DNA from: Tolypothrix sp. FACHB-123
GTDB taxonomy: Bacteria; Cyanobacteriota; Cyanobacteriia; Cyanobacteriales; Nostocaceae
NCBI RefSeq assembly: GCF_014697075.1
Contig: NZ_JACJRE010000058.1
Location: 1 to 46,426 of the forward strand
Direction of reading: 5' to 3'
Length of the DNA stretch: 46,426 nucleotides
Both the position numbers and the translations under genes were made by a program. Under the pieces are notes generated by a model that did not search any database, was not told the origin of the DNA, and saw only the letters and a list, made by a program, of their open reading frames with translations. Below are positions 35,285-43,892 of this stretch, in pieces. Position 1 is the first letter of the stretch. Each line of letters begins with the position of its first letter.

Positions 35285-36556
35285 TTAATTTCTCCCATTC
35301 GGACGCTGAATAATCGTCTCTATCACGCGCCGCTTCGCTTTTGGATCGATTCCTACCAAACGCAGATATTCACCGCTATATTCCTCTAGACATGATTCTA
35401 AAGCGGATATGGCATCGGAATGGGCATCAATGTGAGTATTCAGACAACTTTGCCAAGAACCTGTACGAAAACGGCGTTCATCAACATGTTCAATATTAAT
35501 CGTGTAACCTTGCGCCAAAATTTGCCGAATCTGTTCTTGGGTTTCTAATGTTAAATGTGGACTCGACGCTGGCTTATTTGCACCATTGGTTTTTGCAACT
35601 TGCTTTCCAGCATCACTTGACGGCTGACTAGTTGGTGTCACGTTGGGAGGTGGCGCAGCTTGATAGCTTCTACCGCGATTGAGGCGATTGTATTCATCAA
35701 CCAACTGGGAATTTTCTACCCGCTTTTGTTCACCTACCATCAAGTGACCAGATTCAATTAAATGCGCTAGGCTAAAATCTGGCTTTTTAAATGCTGGCGG
35801 CCCTTCTAAGCTATTAACAACACGTAAGGAAATGCGCTCAAATCCTATATCATGGATAAACTCACGGATTTGTTCGTCATAAATACGCGATCGCAATGCA
35901 CTAAAGAAATCAATTGATTGATTAGCAAAAGTATCAACTAACTGTTCAACTTCTTTTTGCGAAAGTCCATCTGGTGCAAAAATTCCGCCCACAATCCCCA
36001 CTTTATCCTCATGGCTGGGTTCCCAATAAAATTTTTCCATCCGCCCGTCGCGAATTAACGGTGCATACAGGGTAGTAAAATCATTACCGGTGACAATAAT
36101 CGGTACGCGACGCAAAGGTGTGGAATCGTAGCTTCCAGGTAACTGCACATCGGTAGGATTATCGGCAATATTCATCAGTGTGGCATTCACCAACTGAGTA
36201 TTTACTGTATATTGAGTACCTTCATCAAATCTACCTGCACCCGCATCTAAATCATTAATCATCAGCACGCACATTTTACCGCGCACTTTGCTTAATTCCG
36301 ACGTTTCTCGGTAGCGTAAGCGAATTAAACGTGCTGGATCTCCCGCATCGGGACTTTCTAATTCACCACCAGAGATGAGTGTTACTTCCACACCCATTTT
36401 TTCAAAAGCTAATTCACATTGAAAGGTTTTACCCTCACCTTTACGCCCATGAATCCCTAAAATCAAAGGTACTCTAATACCAGGAAGATTCAAGAAATTC
36501 TTGGTAATGTGGACAGCAATTTTATCCAAAAATCGAGGAGCAATGTAGTAACCCAT
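35285..36556 (-). CDS. rca: RuBisCO activase-like protein with C-terminal small-subunit domain
   Basis: AAA+ protein of 423 residues. Walker A GRKGEGKT (37-44), Walker B VLMINDLDAG, arginine-finger region IRDGRMEKFYWEPS, then a linker rich in Pro/Ser/Thr/Ala (about 300-340). The C-terminal domain (about 345-418) resembles RbcS: it ends with SGEYLRLVGIDPKAKRRVIE, parallel to [20 protein letters not shown] of the RbcS here. Cyanobacterial activase-like proteins with this domain bind RuBisCO and can remodel or cluster it, for example in carboxysomes. It lies on the same strand as rbcL-rbcX-rbcS, but four accessory genes come between. Confidence 0.95.
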   Translation of the reverse strand: MGYYIAPRFLDKIAVHITKNFLNLPGIRVPLILGIHGRKGEGKTFQCELAFEKMGVEVTLISGGELESPDAGDPARLIRLRYRETSELSKVRGKMCVLMINDLDAGAGRFDEGTQYTVNTQLVNATLMNIADNPTDVQLPGSYDSTPLRRVPIIVTGNDFTTLYAPLIRDGRMEKFYWEPSHEDKVGIVGGIFAPDGLSQKEVEQLVDTFANQSIDFFSALRSRIYDEQIREFIHDIGFERISLRVVNSLEGPPAFKKPDFSLAHLIESGHLMVGEQKRVENSQLVDEYNRLNRGRSYQAAPPPNVTPTSQPSSDAGKQVAKTNGANKPASSPHLTLETQEQIRQILAQGYTINIEHVDERRFRTGSWQSCLNTHIDAHSDAISALESCLEEYSGEYLRLVGIDPKAKRRVIETIIQRPNGRN

Positions 36557-36645
36557 AAAATTGTTCTTGCCTGGGACTTATTAAAATAATGCTACGTGTT
36601 TTTGTGTCAAATTTTATTTATCTTTTGGTATAAAGATAATCCTAA

Positions 36646-37026
36646 CTACCACAAACGCTGAATTGGATAGGCATCAAAAATTGTATCAGCACTCAGTATA
36701 GGAATATTTTCTACTATAGACTGTGCAATTAACAGCCTGTCAAATGGATCGCGGTGATGTAAAGGAAGTTGGGAAACAACAATAATCTCTTCTCTGGCGA
36801 TTGGCATTACTTCAATACCATTGTTAATTATTTGCTGTTCAATAAACTCTGGAAAACTTATATTGAAATTGAGTTTACCAATACTGTGTTTGATTGCCAT
36901 TTCCCAAACACTGACAAAACTGAGCAGGTTATCATTGTTTTCAATTTGCGATCGCAAATTCTCGCTAATTCTTGGATTACCCATAACAAACCAAATAAAA
37001 GTATGAGTATCCAGTAGTTGTCTCAT
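36646..37026 (-). CDS. PIN-domain toxin, VapC-like
   Basis: Ribonuclease-type toxin of 126 residues. Acidic residues of the PIN fold are present: Asp6 in LLDTHTFIWF, Glu near 43 in VSVWEMAIK, Asp near 95 in HHRDPFDRLLIAQS and Asp near 111 in LSADTIFD. Family members cleave RNA, often initiator tRNA or rRNA. Its ATG overlaps the stop of the preceding antitoxin gene by 4 bp, the standard toxin-antitoxin arrangement. Whether it is active is not known, but all key residues remain. Confidence 0.92.
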   Translation of the reverse strand: MRQLLDTHTFIWFVMGNPRISENLRSQIENNDNLLSFVSVWEMAIKHSIGKLNFNISFPEFIEQQIINNGIEVMPIAREEIIVVSQLPLHHRDPFDRLLIAQSIVENIPILSADTIFDAYPIQRLW

Positions 37027-37250
37027 TCCATATATTCCTTAAAATCTTCTAATGGTTCGTCAAAGTCATCAGATATAGTTATTAATCCCTTAGCACTACC
37101 AAACTGAGGACGGCGTTTAACTGGTGATACAGGTGTTAACTTCACTACAGGTTGATTGTCTTTAATAATAAAAATTTCTTCACCGCTTAGGGCTGCTTCA
37201 ATCAAATCAGATAAGTGTTGTGATGCTTCATCTAGAGTAATTTGCTGCAT
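37023..37250 (-). CDS. Phd/YefM-like antitoxin
   Basis: Antitoxin of 75 residues. The N-terminal half has the Phd/YefM pattern (ITLDEASQHLSDLIEAALSGEEIFIIKDNQPVVKL, shown in the order helix, helix, strand, strand). The C-terminal tail is acidic (DDFDEPLEDFKEYME) and should wrap the toxin. It probably binds its own promoter in the 77-bp gap upstream. Overlap with the PIN gene couples their translation. Confidence 0.9.
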   Translation of the reverse strand: MQQITLDEASQHLSDLIEAALSGEEIFIIKDNQPVVKLTPVSPVKRRPQFGSAKGLITISDDFDEPLEDFKEYME

Positions 37251-37327
37251 AAATAATACCTTCAGATATTTAATTCTAGGTTAATCTCAACATCTATTTC
37301 AATATTCAAGCCAAAATATTTGAATAA

Positions 37328-37990
37328 TTATGCTAAAAATTGTTGATGCTCTCGCGAGTTCAATCCTTGCTGTAATATCGCTAAAACTTGCGTCATTTCT
37401 CCAGTTAATAATGCAGTCACATCCAACCATAAACCAGGAAATACACGACTTTTGATCATCCCATGAGCATCAGGTGCTAATGTGACATACTCAGCATTTT
37501 CTAAAATAAACCAATCAAATTTATTTTCAAATACTTGCCAAACAATATATTCTTTAACGCCATTGCGACGATATACTCGCTTTTTATCATATAAATCATT
37601 AGCCGCACTACTAGCAGCAACTTCTGCAATTAATTCAGGTGCGCCTTCTATATAGTCATCTTCACTAATTCGGGTTTGTCCACCGAGTTGTTCGTTAAGT
37701 ATCAGTACAACATCGGGTTGTACTTCATTATCTGCATCTAAGCGGACTTTTGTATTATCGCCTAACTCCACACCTGGGGTAGAAACTTTGTATGTCCATA
37801 ACCAGCCAATAAGATCACCATGAGGTTGTCCATGACTTTTAAAACGTAATGGTGAGGCCACGTAAACGACTCCTTCGATTAATTCTGCTTTTTTAATATT
37901 CGACATCGTATGATAGCGACGTTCAAATTCTGGGCGAGTTAGGCGATCGCCACTTTCTAAAGGTGGTATTTTGATATCTGAAGCTGTCAT
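37328..37990 (-). CDS. Uma2 family endonuclease-fold protein
   Basis: DUF820/Uma2 protein of 220 residues, a PD-(D/E)XK-type fold greatly expanded in cyanobacteria. Motifs seen: QPDVVLIL, PELIAEVAAS, LYDKKRVYRRNGVKEYIVWQV, which carry the Asp, Glu and Lys expected of the active site. GAGGAA lies 7 nt before the ATG. Biological targets of the family are unclear. It sits beside a toxin-antitoxin pair in an accessory patch. Confidence 0.9.
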   Translation of the reverse strand: MTASDIKIPPLESGDRLTRPEFERRYHTMSNIKKAELIEGVVYVASPLRFKSHGQPHGDLIGWLWTYKVSTPGVELGDNTKVRLDADNEVQPDVVLILNEQLGGQTRISEDDYIEGAPELIAEVAASSAANDLYDKKRVYRRNGVKEYIVWQVFENKFDWFILENAEYVTLAPDAHGMIKSRVFPGLWLDVTALLTGEMTQVLAILQQGLNSREHQQFLA

Positions 37991-38037
37991 TTATAAATTC
38001 CTCAAAAAAATTTCTCTGCATCTAGTATAAGCAATTC

Positions 38038-38649
38038 TTATATAAACCAATTTTGCCAAGCTTCCCAACGATCTACCAGTTGAGCAAATTCCCTATAACC
38101 ACCGGCTCTTGGATGAGCGCCATCATAATTTCTTGCTTCTTCTCTCCAAATTGTTGATTTTTGTAAATATTGAAAAATGTTGAGATAGGGAATATTTAAT
38201 TCCTGACAAACTAAAGCAAACTCTTGGACTAAATTAGCAATTCGTTGATTTTGTGCCTCATCTGTGCATGGAGGCGGACTTACCATCAAAACTGGATATA
38301 ACTGTTGAGCCTGACTCAAAATATTGCGGATATTATCAATTGAATCTTCAACAGCAACACGAGTTTTACCGTTTTCAATTGTCGTGTCATTTACCCCAAA
38401 GGAAAATACTATTCTCCCGTCACATTCTTTTGGTAGGCGATAGCTAGCTTCTCTGTACCAACGGTTTCTTAGTTCTGTACTCGTTTCTCGTCGCACACCT
38501 AAATTATAGTAGGTAATTTCGTAACCTTTATTCTGCGCATTTACACAAATTCTCCCTGTCCAGCCAAGACATTCTGGATCGCCTGTACCATTTACAAAAG
38601 ACTCGCCTAGAAAGCAAATTCTCATTTGGGATAAAGATTTTTCAGTCAT
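38038..38649 (-). CDS. SGNH/GDSL-type esterase or lipase
   Basis: Hydrolase of 203 residues. Block I is FLGESFVNGTGD (nucleophile Ser), block III is FSFGVNDTT with the Asn, and block V is DGAHPRAGGY with the Asp-x-x-His. No signal peptide, so probably cytoplasmic. The frame opens at a TTG at 38652, but the ATG at 38649 has AGAGG suitably placed. Substrate unknown. Family members cleave acyl or acetyl esters, including those on sugars. It lies directly downstream of the terminator of the rbcLXS operon. Confidence 0.9.
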   Translation of the reverse strand: MTEKSLSQMRICFLGESFVNGTGDPECLGWTGRICVNAQNKGYEITYYNLGVRRETSTELRNRWYREASYRLPKECDGRIVFSFGVNDTTIENGKTRVAVEDSIDNIRNILSQAQQLYPVLMVSPPPCTDEAQNQRIANLVQEFALVCQELNIPYLNIFQYLQKSTIWREEARNYDGAHPRAGGYREFAQLVDRWEAWQNWFI

Positions 38650-38670
38650 CAAACCTCTACTTCGTTGCTA

Positions 38671-38711
38671 TAAAAACAAAAAAAGAGAGGTATATATTTT
38701 TACCTCTCTTT
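38671..38711 (-). terminator. Rho-independent terminator of rbcL-rbcX-rbcS
   Basis: On the minus strand, stem AAAGAGAGGTA / TACCTCTCTTT with an 8-nt loop (38693-38700), followed by a T-rich tail (TTTTGTTTTTA). It lies about 40 bp after the rbcS stop. Confidence 0.9.
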
Positions 38712-38751
38712 AATAAATCAATAAATCAAATTATTTAAGCTAAATTAGCTT

Positions 38752-39081
38752 TTAGTATCTGCTGGGTTTGTGAACGATAAAGCTGAGAACTTGGCACTGC
38801 TTGATGTTGTCAAAACCAACAACCCGGATATATTGGTTGGAATACTGAGAACGGCAAGATTGAACTTCGTTTAGCACTTCTTGAGTAGTTTTAGCACCAA
38901 ACAAAGGCAGCTTCCAGAGTGTCCAATATAATTCTGTTGGCTCAGAAGTTTCGTTAAATTCAACTGCTGGGATATAACCTTGGCTCAAGATGTACTGAAC
39001 CTGCTTGGCAATTTGAGCGTCAGACAGGGGAGGTAGATAAGAAAGGGTTTCGTAACGACGCTCTTTTGGTAAAGTTTGCAT
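38752..39081 (-). CDS. rbcS: RuBisCO small subunit
   Basis: Small subunit of form I RuBisCO, 109 residues, normal for cyanobacteria. It begins [21 protein letters not shown] and includes the conserved [16 protein letters not shown] block and [18 protein letters not shown]. It joins eight copies with eight RbcL to form the hexadecamer in carboxysomes. Third gene of the operon, 44 bp after rbcX, followed by a strong terminator. Confidence 0.98.
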   Translation of the reverse strand: MQTLPKERRYETLSYLPPLSDAQIAKQVQYILSQGYIPAVEFNETSEPTELYWTLWKLPLFGAKTTQEVLNEVQSCRSQYSNQYIRVVGFDNIKQCQVLSFIVHKPSRY

Positions 39082-39125
39082 GGCGGTTGATAATTGGTTG
39101 CGATTTTTACTACTACGTTGATCAG

Positions 39126-39533
39126 CTAACTGGATAAGTTATCTGAATTTGGCTCTGAGCTTGTTTGCTGTTCCGCTTGCAGACTGGGGTCTGATGTTTC
39201 TATTTGAGTGATGCGTTCTAGATGCTGGCGGCGCTGTTCCATATTGGCTTGCTGAATGCCAGTGCGAACCATTTCCGGTAAGAATTCTGCAATTTCCTCA
39301 GCAATGTGTTCTCTGACAGTCATGATCCGCAATGCTAAATCTGGCTTCTCTTTTAACAATTGGGCAATATACGATTCTCCATCCTGAATTTTGTCAGCGG
39401 AATAGTTATGCAACCAAATTGCCAATGGAGGATTAGTTTCGCCTAGCTGTGCCAGTACTGTCCTTAGTGCCTGATAAGTCAGGTAGCTTTGGAGAGTCTT
39501 GGCTGTGTCTTTCGCAATTTGCTTAAGATTCAT
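39126..39533 (-). CDS. rbcX: RuBisCO assembly chaperone RbcX
   Basis: Dimeric helical chaperone that binds the C-terminal tail of RbcL (EIKFEF) during L8 assembly, 135 residues. Family pattern: [43 protein letters not shown], and [18 protein letters not shown]. The C-terminal tail (about 108-135) is disordered and Ser/Gln/Glu-rich. Its position between rbcL and rbcS is typical of beta-cyanobacteria. The matching EIKFEF target is present at the RbcL C-terminus here. Confidence 0.97.
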   Translation of the reverse strand: MNLKQIAKDTAKTLQSYLTYQALRTVLAQLGETNPPLAIWLHNYSADKIQDGESYIAQLLKEKPDLALRIMTVREHIAEEIAEFLPEMVRTGIQQANMEQRRQHLERITQIETSDPSLQAEQQTSSEPNSDNLSS

Positions 39534-39554
39534 GCTTGACCCCAGCCTTTAGTT

Positions 39555-39617
39555 AAGTAAAAAGTAAAAAGTAAAAAGAAAGGATGAATATTTCTTTTAC
39601 CTTTTAACTTTTTACTG
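39555..39617. repeat. GTAAAAA tandem repeat forming a long inverted repeat between rbcX and rbcL
   Basis: Three perfect GTAAAAA units (39557-39577) face CTTTTAACTTTTTAC (about 39601-39615), so the RNA between rbcL and rbcX can fold into a long A-U stem. It fills most of the 96-bp gap. Confidence 0.75.
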
Positions 39618-39629
39618 GTTACTTGAGGA

Positions 39630-41060
39630 TCAGACGGTATCCATTGCCTCGAATTCAAACTTGATTTCTTTCCACAGTTCGCAAGCTACAGCCAATTCAG
39701 GAGACCATTTGGCGGCTTCGCGGATAATGTCGTTACCTTCACGAGCCAAGTTGCGACCTTCGTTACGAGCTTGAACACAAGCTTCTAAAGCGACACGGTT
39801 AGCTGTAGCGCCAGGAGCATTACCCCAAGGGTGACCAAGTGTACCACCACCGAATTGCAATACAGAGTCATCACCAAAGATTTCTACTAGTGCGGGCATG
39901 TGCCAGATGTGAATACCACCGGAAGCAACAGCCATTACGCCAGGTAGAGAAGCCCAGTCTTGGGTAAAGTAGATACCGCGAGACTTGTCTTGCTCAACAT
40001 AGTTTTCACGCAATAGGTCAACGAAGCCCATTGTGATACCACGCTCACCTTCCAACTTACCAACTACGGTTCCGGTATGGATGTGGTCACCACCAGATAA
40101 ACGTAGGGCTTTAGCCAATACACGGAAGTGAATACCGTGGTTCTTTTGACGGTCGATTACAGCGTGCATTGCCCGGTGAATGTGCAATAGAATACCGTTA
40201 TCGCGGCACCAACGAGCCAATGTGGTGTTGGCGGTGAAACCTGCGGTGAGGTAGTCATGCATGATGATGGGCATTTTGAGTTCTTTCGCGTACTCAGCCC
40301 GTTGCAACATTTGTTCGCAGGTGGGGGCGGTAACGTTCAGGTAGTGACCTTTGATTTCGCCGGTTTCTGCTTGAGCTTTGTGAATAGCTTCTGCTACAAA
40401 CAAGAAGCGATCGCGCCATCTTTGGAATGGTGCAGAGTTGATGTTTTCGTCGTCTTTGGTGAAGTCCAAACCACCGCGTAAGCACTCGTATACAGCGCGT
40501 CCATAGTTCTTAGCAGACAAACCCAACTTTGGCTTAATTGTACAACCCAGCAAGGGACGACCGTATTTGTTTAACTTGTCACGCTCAACTTGGATACCGT
40601 GGGGAGGACCTTGGAAAGTCTTGATGTAAGCGACAGGGAACCGGATGTCTTCCAAACGTAGTGCCCGTAAAGCTTTAAAACCAAACACGTTACCTACAAT
40701 TGAGGTCAAAACGTTGGTAACAGAGCCTTCTTCAAACAGGTCTAGAGGATAGGCAATGTAGGCAATAAATTGGTTATCTTCACCGGGAACTGGTTCGATG
40801 TCGTAGCAACGACCTTTGTAGCGATCTAGGTCGGTGAGCAAGTCTGTCCACACAGTTGTCCAAGTACCAGTAGAAGACTCAGCCGCTACTGCCGCAGCTG
40901 CTTCTTCAAAGGGAACACCAGGCTGGGGTGTCACGCGGAATGCCGCTAGAAGGTCTGTATCTTTAGGTGTGTAATCGGGTGTGTAATAAGTAAGTCTGTA
41001 ATCTTGAACCCCGGCTTTATACCCAGATTTTGACTGAGTCTTCGTTTGAGCGTAAGACAT
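39630..41060 (-). CDS. rbcL: RuBisCO large subunit
   Basis: Large subunit of form IB RuBisCO, 476 residues. The catalytic blocks include [13 protein letters not shown] with the carbamylated Lys, the transition-loop motif GKLEGERG (loop 6), HIHRAMHAV and [15 protein letters not shown]. The N-terminus [19 protein letters not shown] and C-terminal [14 protein letters not shown] are standard, and the EIKFEF segment is the RbcX target. First gene of the operon, with an 821-bp upstream gap consistent with a long leader as described for Anabaena rbcL. Preceded by GGAAGG (spacing about 7). Confidence 0.99.
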   Translation of the reverse strand: MSYAQTKTQSKSGYKAGVQDYRLTYYTPDYTPKDTDLLAAFRVTPQPGVPFEEAAAAVAAESSTGTWTTVWTDLLTDLDRYKGRCYDIEPVPGEDNQFIAYIAYPLDLFEEGSVTNVLTSIVGNVFGFKALRALRLEDIRFPVAYIKTFQGPPHGIQVERDKLNKYGRPLLGCTIKPKLGLSAKNYGRAVYECLRGGLDFTKDDENINSAPFQRWRDRFLFVAEAIHKAQAETGEIKGHYLNVTAPTCEQMLQRAEYAKELKMPIIMHDYLTAGFTANTTLARWCRDNGILLHIHRAMHAVIDRQKNHGIHFRVLAKALRLSGGDHIHTGTVVGKLEGERGITMGFVDLLRENYVEQDKSRGIYFTQDWASLPGVMAVASGGIHIWHMPALVEIFGDDSVLQFGGGTLGHPWGNAPGATANRVALEACVQARNEGRNLAREGNDIIREAAKWSPELAVACELWKEIKFEFEAMDTV

Positions 41061-41459
41061 AAATTCCCTTCCAAGAAGTCACACTGAATTACTTCACAAA
41101 TCACGCTTAGTGCAATTTCCCCTCACCCTGCGCTCTCCCCCTGTAAGCAAGGGGAAGCCCAAGAAAATTTTTTTTAGTTAGGGGTTGTCTATGGCAAAGG
41201 GTAGCGGTTTTGATTTCGGAACATTTGGTGTGCTATTTCAAACACAATCGCCAATTTCCTTGATTTTTCGACGCACACAGCTATGTGCTTCTACTGTTCC
41301 TCTTTCCCAGGCATATAAATTCTTTTTATCTCTTTCTCTCATTTCTCTAATGTGTTTTCCCGTCCACATAACCTTGCTGTGACGCAAAATGATTTTTTAC
41401 CCATTGTTCCTGAAGTAAAACTTAGGCATTAGGGATTTTTCACCTGTATATCCGTCCAG

Positions 41460-41480
41460 TTTCCTTGTTCTACAAGGAAA
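41460..41480. promoter_or_regulatory. Hairpin in the presumed rbcL leader
   Basis: Perfect inverted repeat tttccttg / caaggaaa with loop TTCTA about 400 bp upstream of the rbcL start. It could be an operator or an RNA stability element. Confidence 0.45.
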
Positions 41481-41555
41481 TACTCAAATTTATGTGGCTT
41501 GAGTTGGGTTTAGAGAAATGGTGAGCGCAAGACAAAAATTGCACACCACGTAATT

Positions 41556-41571
41556 TGTAACTTGTCTCACA
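41556..41571. promoter_or_regulatory. Possible NtcA-type site upstream of rbcL
   Basis: TGT-N10-ACA element about 500 bp upstream of rbcL. NtcA (BifA) is reported to bind upstream of Anabaena rbcL at such loose sites. It lacks the stricter GTA-N8-TAC core, so the call is tentative. Confidence 0.33.
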
Positions 41572-41764
41572 ATATATCAAGAAATCAATAAGTTATACTT
41601 TGAAACTTTTTAACTTATATATTTAAATTTTTTATTACATAAAGTTTTAAACATTTTGTTAAGACTAGTTTACAAAAATACATTTATAGTCATATATACT
41701 TTGGGTCAGTAGAGGATAAGGGAAGGGAAGGAGGATAAGAGAGACAAGGAGGAAAAATGACAAA

Positions 41765-41799
41765 TGACCATTGACTATTGACCATTGATCAATGACCAA
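41765..41799. repeat. Degenerate heptanucleotide repeat, TGACCAT-like
   Basis: Units tgaccat, tgactat, tgaccat, tgatcaa, tgaccaa with a constant 7-bp period. Confidence 0.75.
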
Positions 41800-41881
41800 C
41801 CAGAAAAATTGCTGAAAGCGTTTAAAAAATCTTGGTGAAGGGAACACTGAAAATTAACCCTCTCTTTAAGGGAATCTCACC

Positions 41882-42997
41882 ATGATTAAGCGTACTAATG
41901 TATTGATTACTTCTATCCTCGCAGGAATGGTGATGCTACCCAGCATGGGAATTATCGCGTTGACAAATCCAGCGACAGCCCAAAAAACCGATAGTCCTGC
42001 ACCAACACCCACAAAACCGGTGACTAATTCGTCTAAGCCAACTAACTCTTACCCAGCTGTTGCGCCACCTCCGCGAGTAGACCCTTTGCCGAATGAAAGG
42101 GAAGAACAGGAAAATTCCCTAGAAACAGATTACCGCGTTAGCAACTTATTAGCAGATGTGACTGGTAATCTTTGGGTTGCTTCTTGGCGGGGTTTGTCAC
42201 GCATTGACCCCAAAACTGGCAAGATTATCTCTCGCGTGAGTCTACCTAATGTCGCCATTAGCGCTTTAGCACAAGACAAAGTAGGGCGTGTTTGGGTAGG
42301 AAATTATGAAGGATTAATCCGCGTTGAACCCCGCACTAGTGAAATTACTGCCCAAAATTTATTTTTGCCTTCTAAACGAGTTTTATCGCTATTGATTGAC
42401 AAACGTGGCTATTTGTGGGCAGGAACTGATAACGGATTGGCTTTGATTAGTCCTGACCAAGGCTTGATTATGACTACGTTAAAAAATTTGCCTGGTGTTA
42501 GTGCTAACGCCTTAACTTTAGATGCCGATGGTCAATTATGGGTAGGCACGTTAGATGGACTGATCCGTGTAAATACGTCTAATGCTTTAATTATCAAGCG
42601 AATTGCCGATTTACCAGGAACAACTGTGCAAGCTTTGGCGATTAGTCCAGAAGGATTAATTTGGGCGGGGATGCCAAATAATTTGCTAGTGATTAACCCG
42701 AAAACTGGTGCAGTCATGCGTTCTGTCACTCGCCTGCGCGGACGTAATGTCACAGCAATACGTTTCGCTCAAGATGGTAGTGTATGGATCGGTACCAACA
42801 ATGGTTTGTTACGATTAAATCCAAATACAGGCGCTGTCTTAGATGAGGTTGCAGGACTTCCTTCTAGTCGGGTACTTGCTTTGGTTCCTGATATTGCCAA
42901 TAAATTATGGATTGGCACTAGTGAAGGTTTAGCTTGGTTAATGCCGAAAATGGATAGTGCAAAAACCCATCTGGCTTTTAGTCGTGCGGTGAAGTAG
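41882..42997 (+). CDS. Secreted seven-bladed beta-propeller protein
   Basis: Exported protein of 371 residues. The signal peptide ends near ATAQ (residues 1-34), followed by a Pro/Thr/Ser-rich tether (35-80). Then seven repeats of about 40 residues follow, each with a W-(V/A/I)-G-x-x-x-G-L core (LWVASWRGLSRIDPKTG, VWVGNYEGLIRVEPRT, LWAGTDNGLALISP, LWVGTLDGLIRVN, IWAGMPNNLLVINPKTG, VWIGTNNGLLRLNPNTG, LWIGTSEGLAWLMPK). These are the two-component-regulator (Reg_prop) propeller repeats, normally the sensor half of giant hybrid kinases. Here they stand alone with no membrane or kinase part. Possibly a periplasmic binding module for another protein. Confidence 0.88.
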   Translation: MIKRTNVLITSILAGMVMLPSMGIIALTNPATAQKTDSPAPTPTKPVTNSSKPTNSYPAVAPPPRVDPLPNEREEQENSLETDYRVSNLLADVTGNLWVASWRGLSRIDPKTGKIISRVSLPNVAISALAQDKVGRVWVGNYEGLIRVEPRTSEITAQNLFLPSKRVLSLLIDKRGYLWAGTDNGLALISPDQGLIMTTLKNLPGVSANALTLDADGQLWVGTLDGLIRVNTSNALIIKRIADLPGTTVQALAISPEGLIWAGMPNNLLVINPKTGAVMRSVTRLRGRNVTAIRFAQDGSVWIGTNNGLLRLNPNTGAVLDEVAGLPSSRVLALVPDIANKLWIGTSEGLAWLMPKMDSAKTHLAFSRAVK

Positions 42998-43002
42998 GCA
43001 TA

Positions 43003-43030
43003 GGGCATTGGGCATTGGGCATTGGGCATT
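43003..43030. repeat. Heptanucleotide tandem repeat, four GGGCATT units
   Basis: Four perfect units just after the propeller gene stop. It is the reverse complement of the 16831-16858 unit. Confidence 0.9.
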
Positions 43031-43121
43031 GGAAAATACTTATCCTCCTTGCCTTCCTTATCGCCCTTTCTCAGTCCTCTAGCCTCTAGCCCCTTACCCC
43101 TAACCTCTACTCGGATTAAAA

Positions 43122-43892
43122 ATGGTCGTTACCACCCAGCAATTAATTCAATGGAAACAACAAGGGCGTTCAATTGTCGCGTTGACCGCTTGGGATTATG
43201 CGATCGCGCAACTACTCGATGCAGCTGGGGTAGACTTAATCCTAGTAGGTGACTCGATGGCTGTGGTTCTTGGCTATGAGACCACATTACCAATTACTTT
43301 AGAGGAAATGCTCTACCATGCTAAATCTGTGCGTCGTGGTGTCAAACGTGCCTTAGTCGTGGTAGATTTACCATTTTTGACTTATCAAGAAAGTATTCAA
43401 CAAGCTATGCACTCAGCTGGTTTGGTGTTAAAAGAAACCGGCGCTCAAGCTGTGAAATTAGAAGGCGGCTACCCGGCGATGGTAGAAACGATTGCGCGAC
43501 TGGTACAAGCAGGAATTCCCGTGATGGGACATGTAGGTTTAACGCCACAATCAGTTCATCAACTGGGTTTGCGACAACAAGGGAAAACTCAGGAAACCGC
43601 AGAGAGAATTTTAAATGAAGCGATCGCTCTTGAACAAGCTGGTGTATTTGCGATCGTTCTTGAGCATATTCCCGCAGATCTAGCACTCCGTATTACCCAA
43701 AAACTCCGTATTCCTACTATTGGCATCGGTGCAGGAATCCATTGTAATGGACAAGTGTTAGTCACCTCTGACGTTCTGGGGCTTTCAGAGAGACAAGCAC
43801 CTTTTGCCAAAGTTTATACTAATTTACGGGAGACAATTACCAAAGCTGTACAGGATTATGCGCTAGAAGTGCGCGAGCAAAAATTCCCTTAA
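43122..43892 (+). CDS. panB: 3-methyl-2-oxobutanoate hydroxymethyltransferase
   Basis: First committed enzyme of pantothenate synthesis, adding a hydroxymethyl group from methylene-tetrahydrofolate to alpha-ketoisovalerate. 256 residues. Motifs: [19 protein letters not shown], the metal/substrate loop [47 protein letters not shown], and the C-terminal [15 protein letters not shown] with the catalytic Glu in LEHIP. Not next to panC. It may share a transcript with the propeller gene 124 bp upstream, but the repeat array lies between. Confidence 0.96.
   Translation: MVVTTQQLIQWKQQGRSIVALTAWDYAIAQLLDAAGVDLILVGDSMAVVLGYETTLPITLEEMLYHAKSVRRGVKRALVVVDLPFLTYQESIQQAMHSAGLVLKETGAQAVKLEGGYPAMVETIARLVQAGIPVMGHVGLTPQSVHQLGLRQQGKTQETAERILNEAIALEQAGVFAIVLEHIPADLALRITQKLRIPTIGIGAGIHCNGQVLVTSDVLGLSERQAPFAKVYTNLRETITKAVQDYALEVREQKFP

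Larger units (their letters stand above)
41061..41881. other. Leader and promoter region of rbcL, 5' flank of propeller gene
   Basis: 821 bp with no credible gene. A perfect 8-bp hairpin (41460-41467 with 41473-41480) lies in the probable rbcL leader, and a TGT-N10-ACA element lies at 41556-41571. Nearer the propeller gene are degenerate 7-bp repeats (41765-41799). A 65-codon frame at 41185-41382 on the plus strand has no support. Confidence 0.55.

Noticed and set aside
41185-41382. 65-codon plus-strand frame in the rbcL leader
   Set aside because: No ribosome site, biased composition (Ser/Leu/Phe-rich), and it lies antisense to the probable rbcL leader.
2061-43030. CRISPR array
   Set aside because: All tandem arrays have 7- or 9-bp units without spacers, and no cas gene is present.
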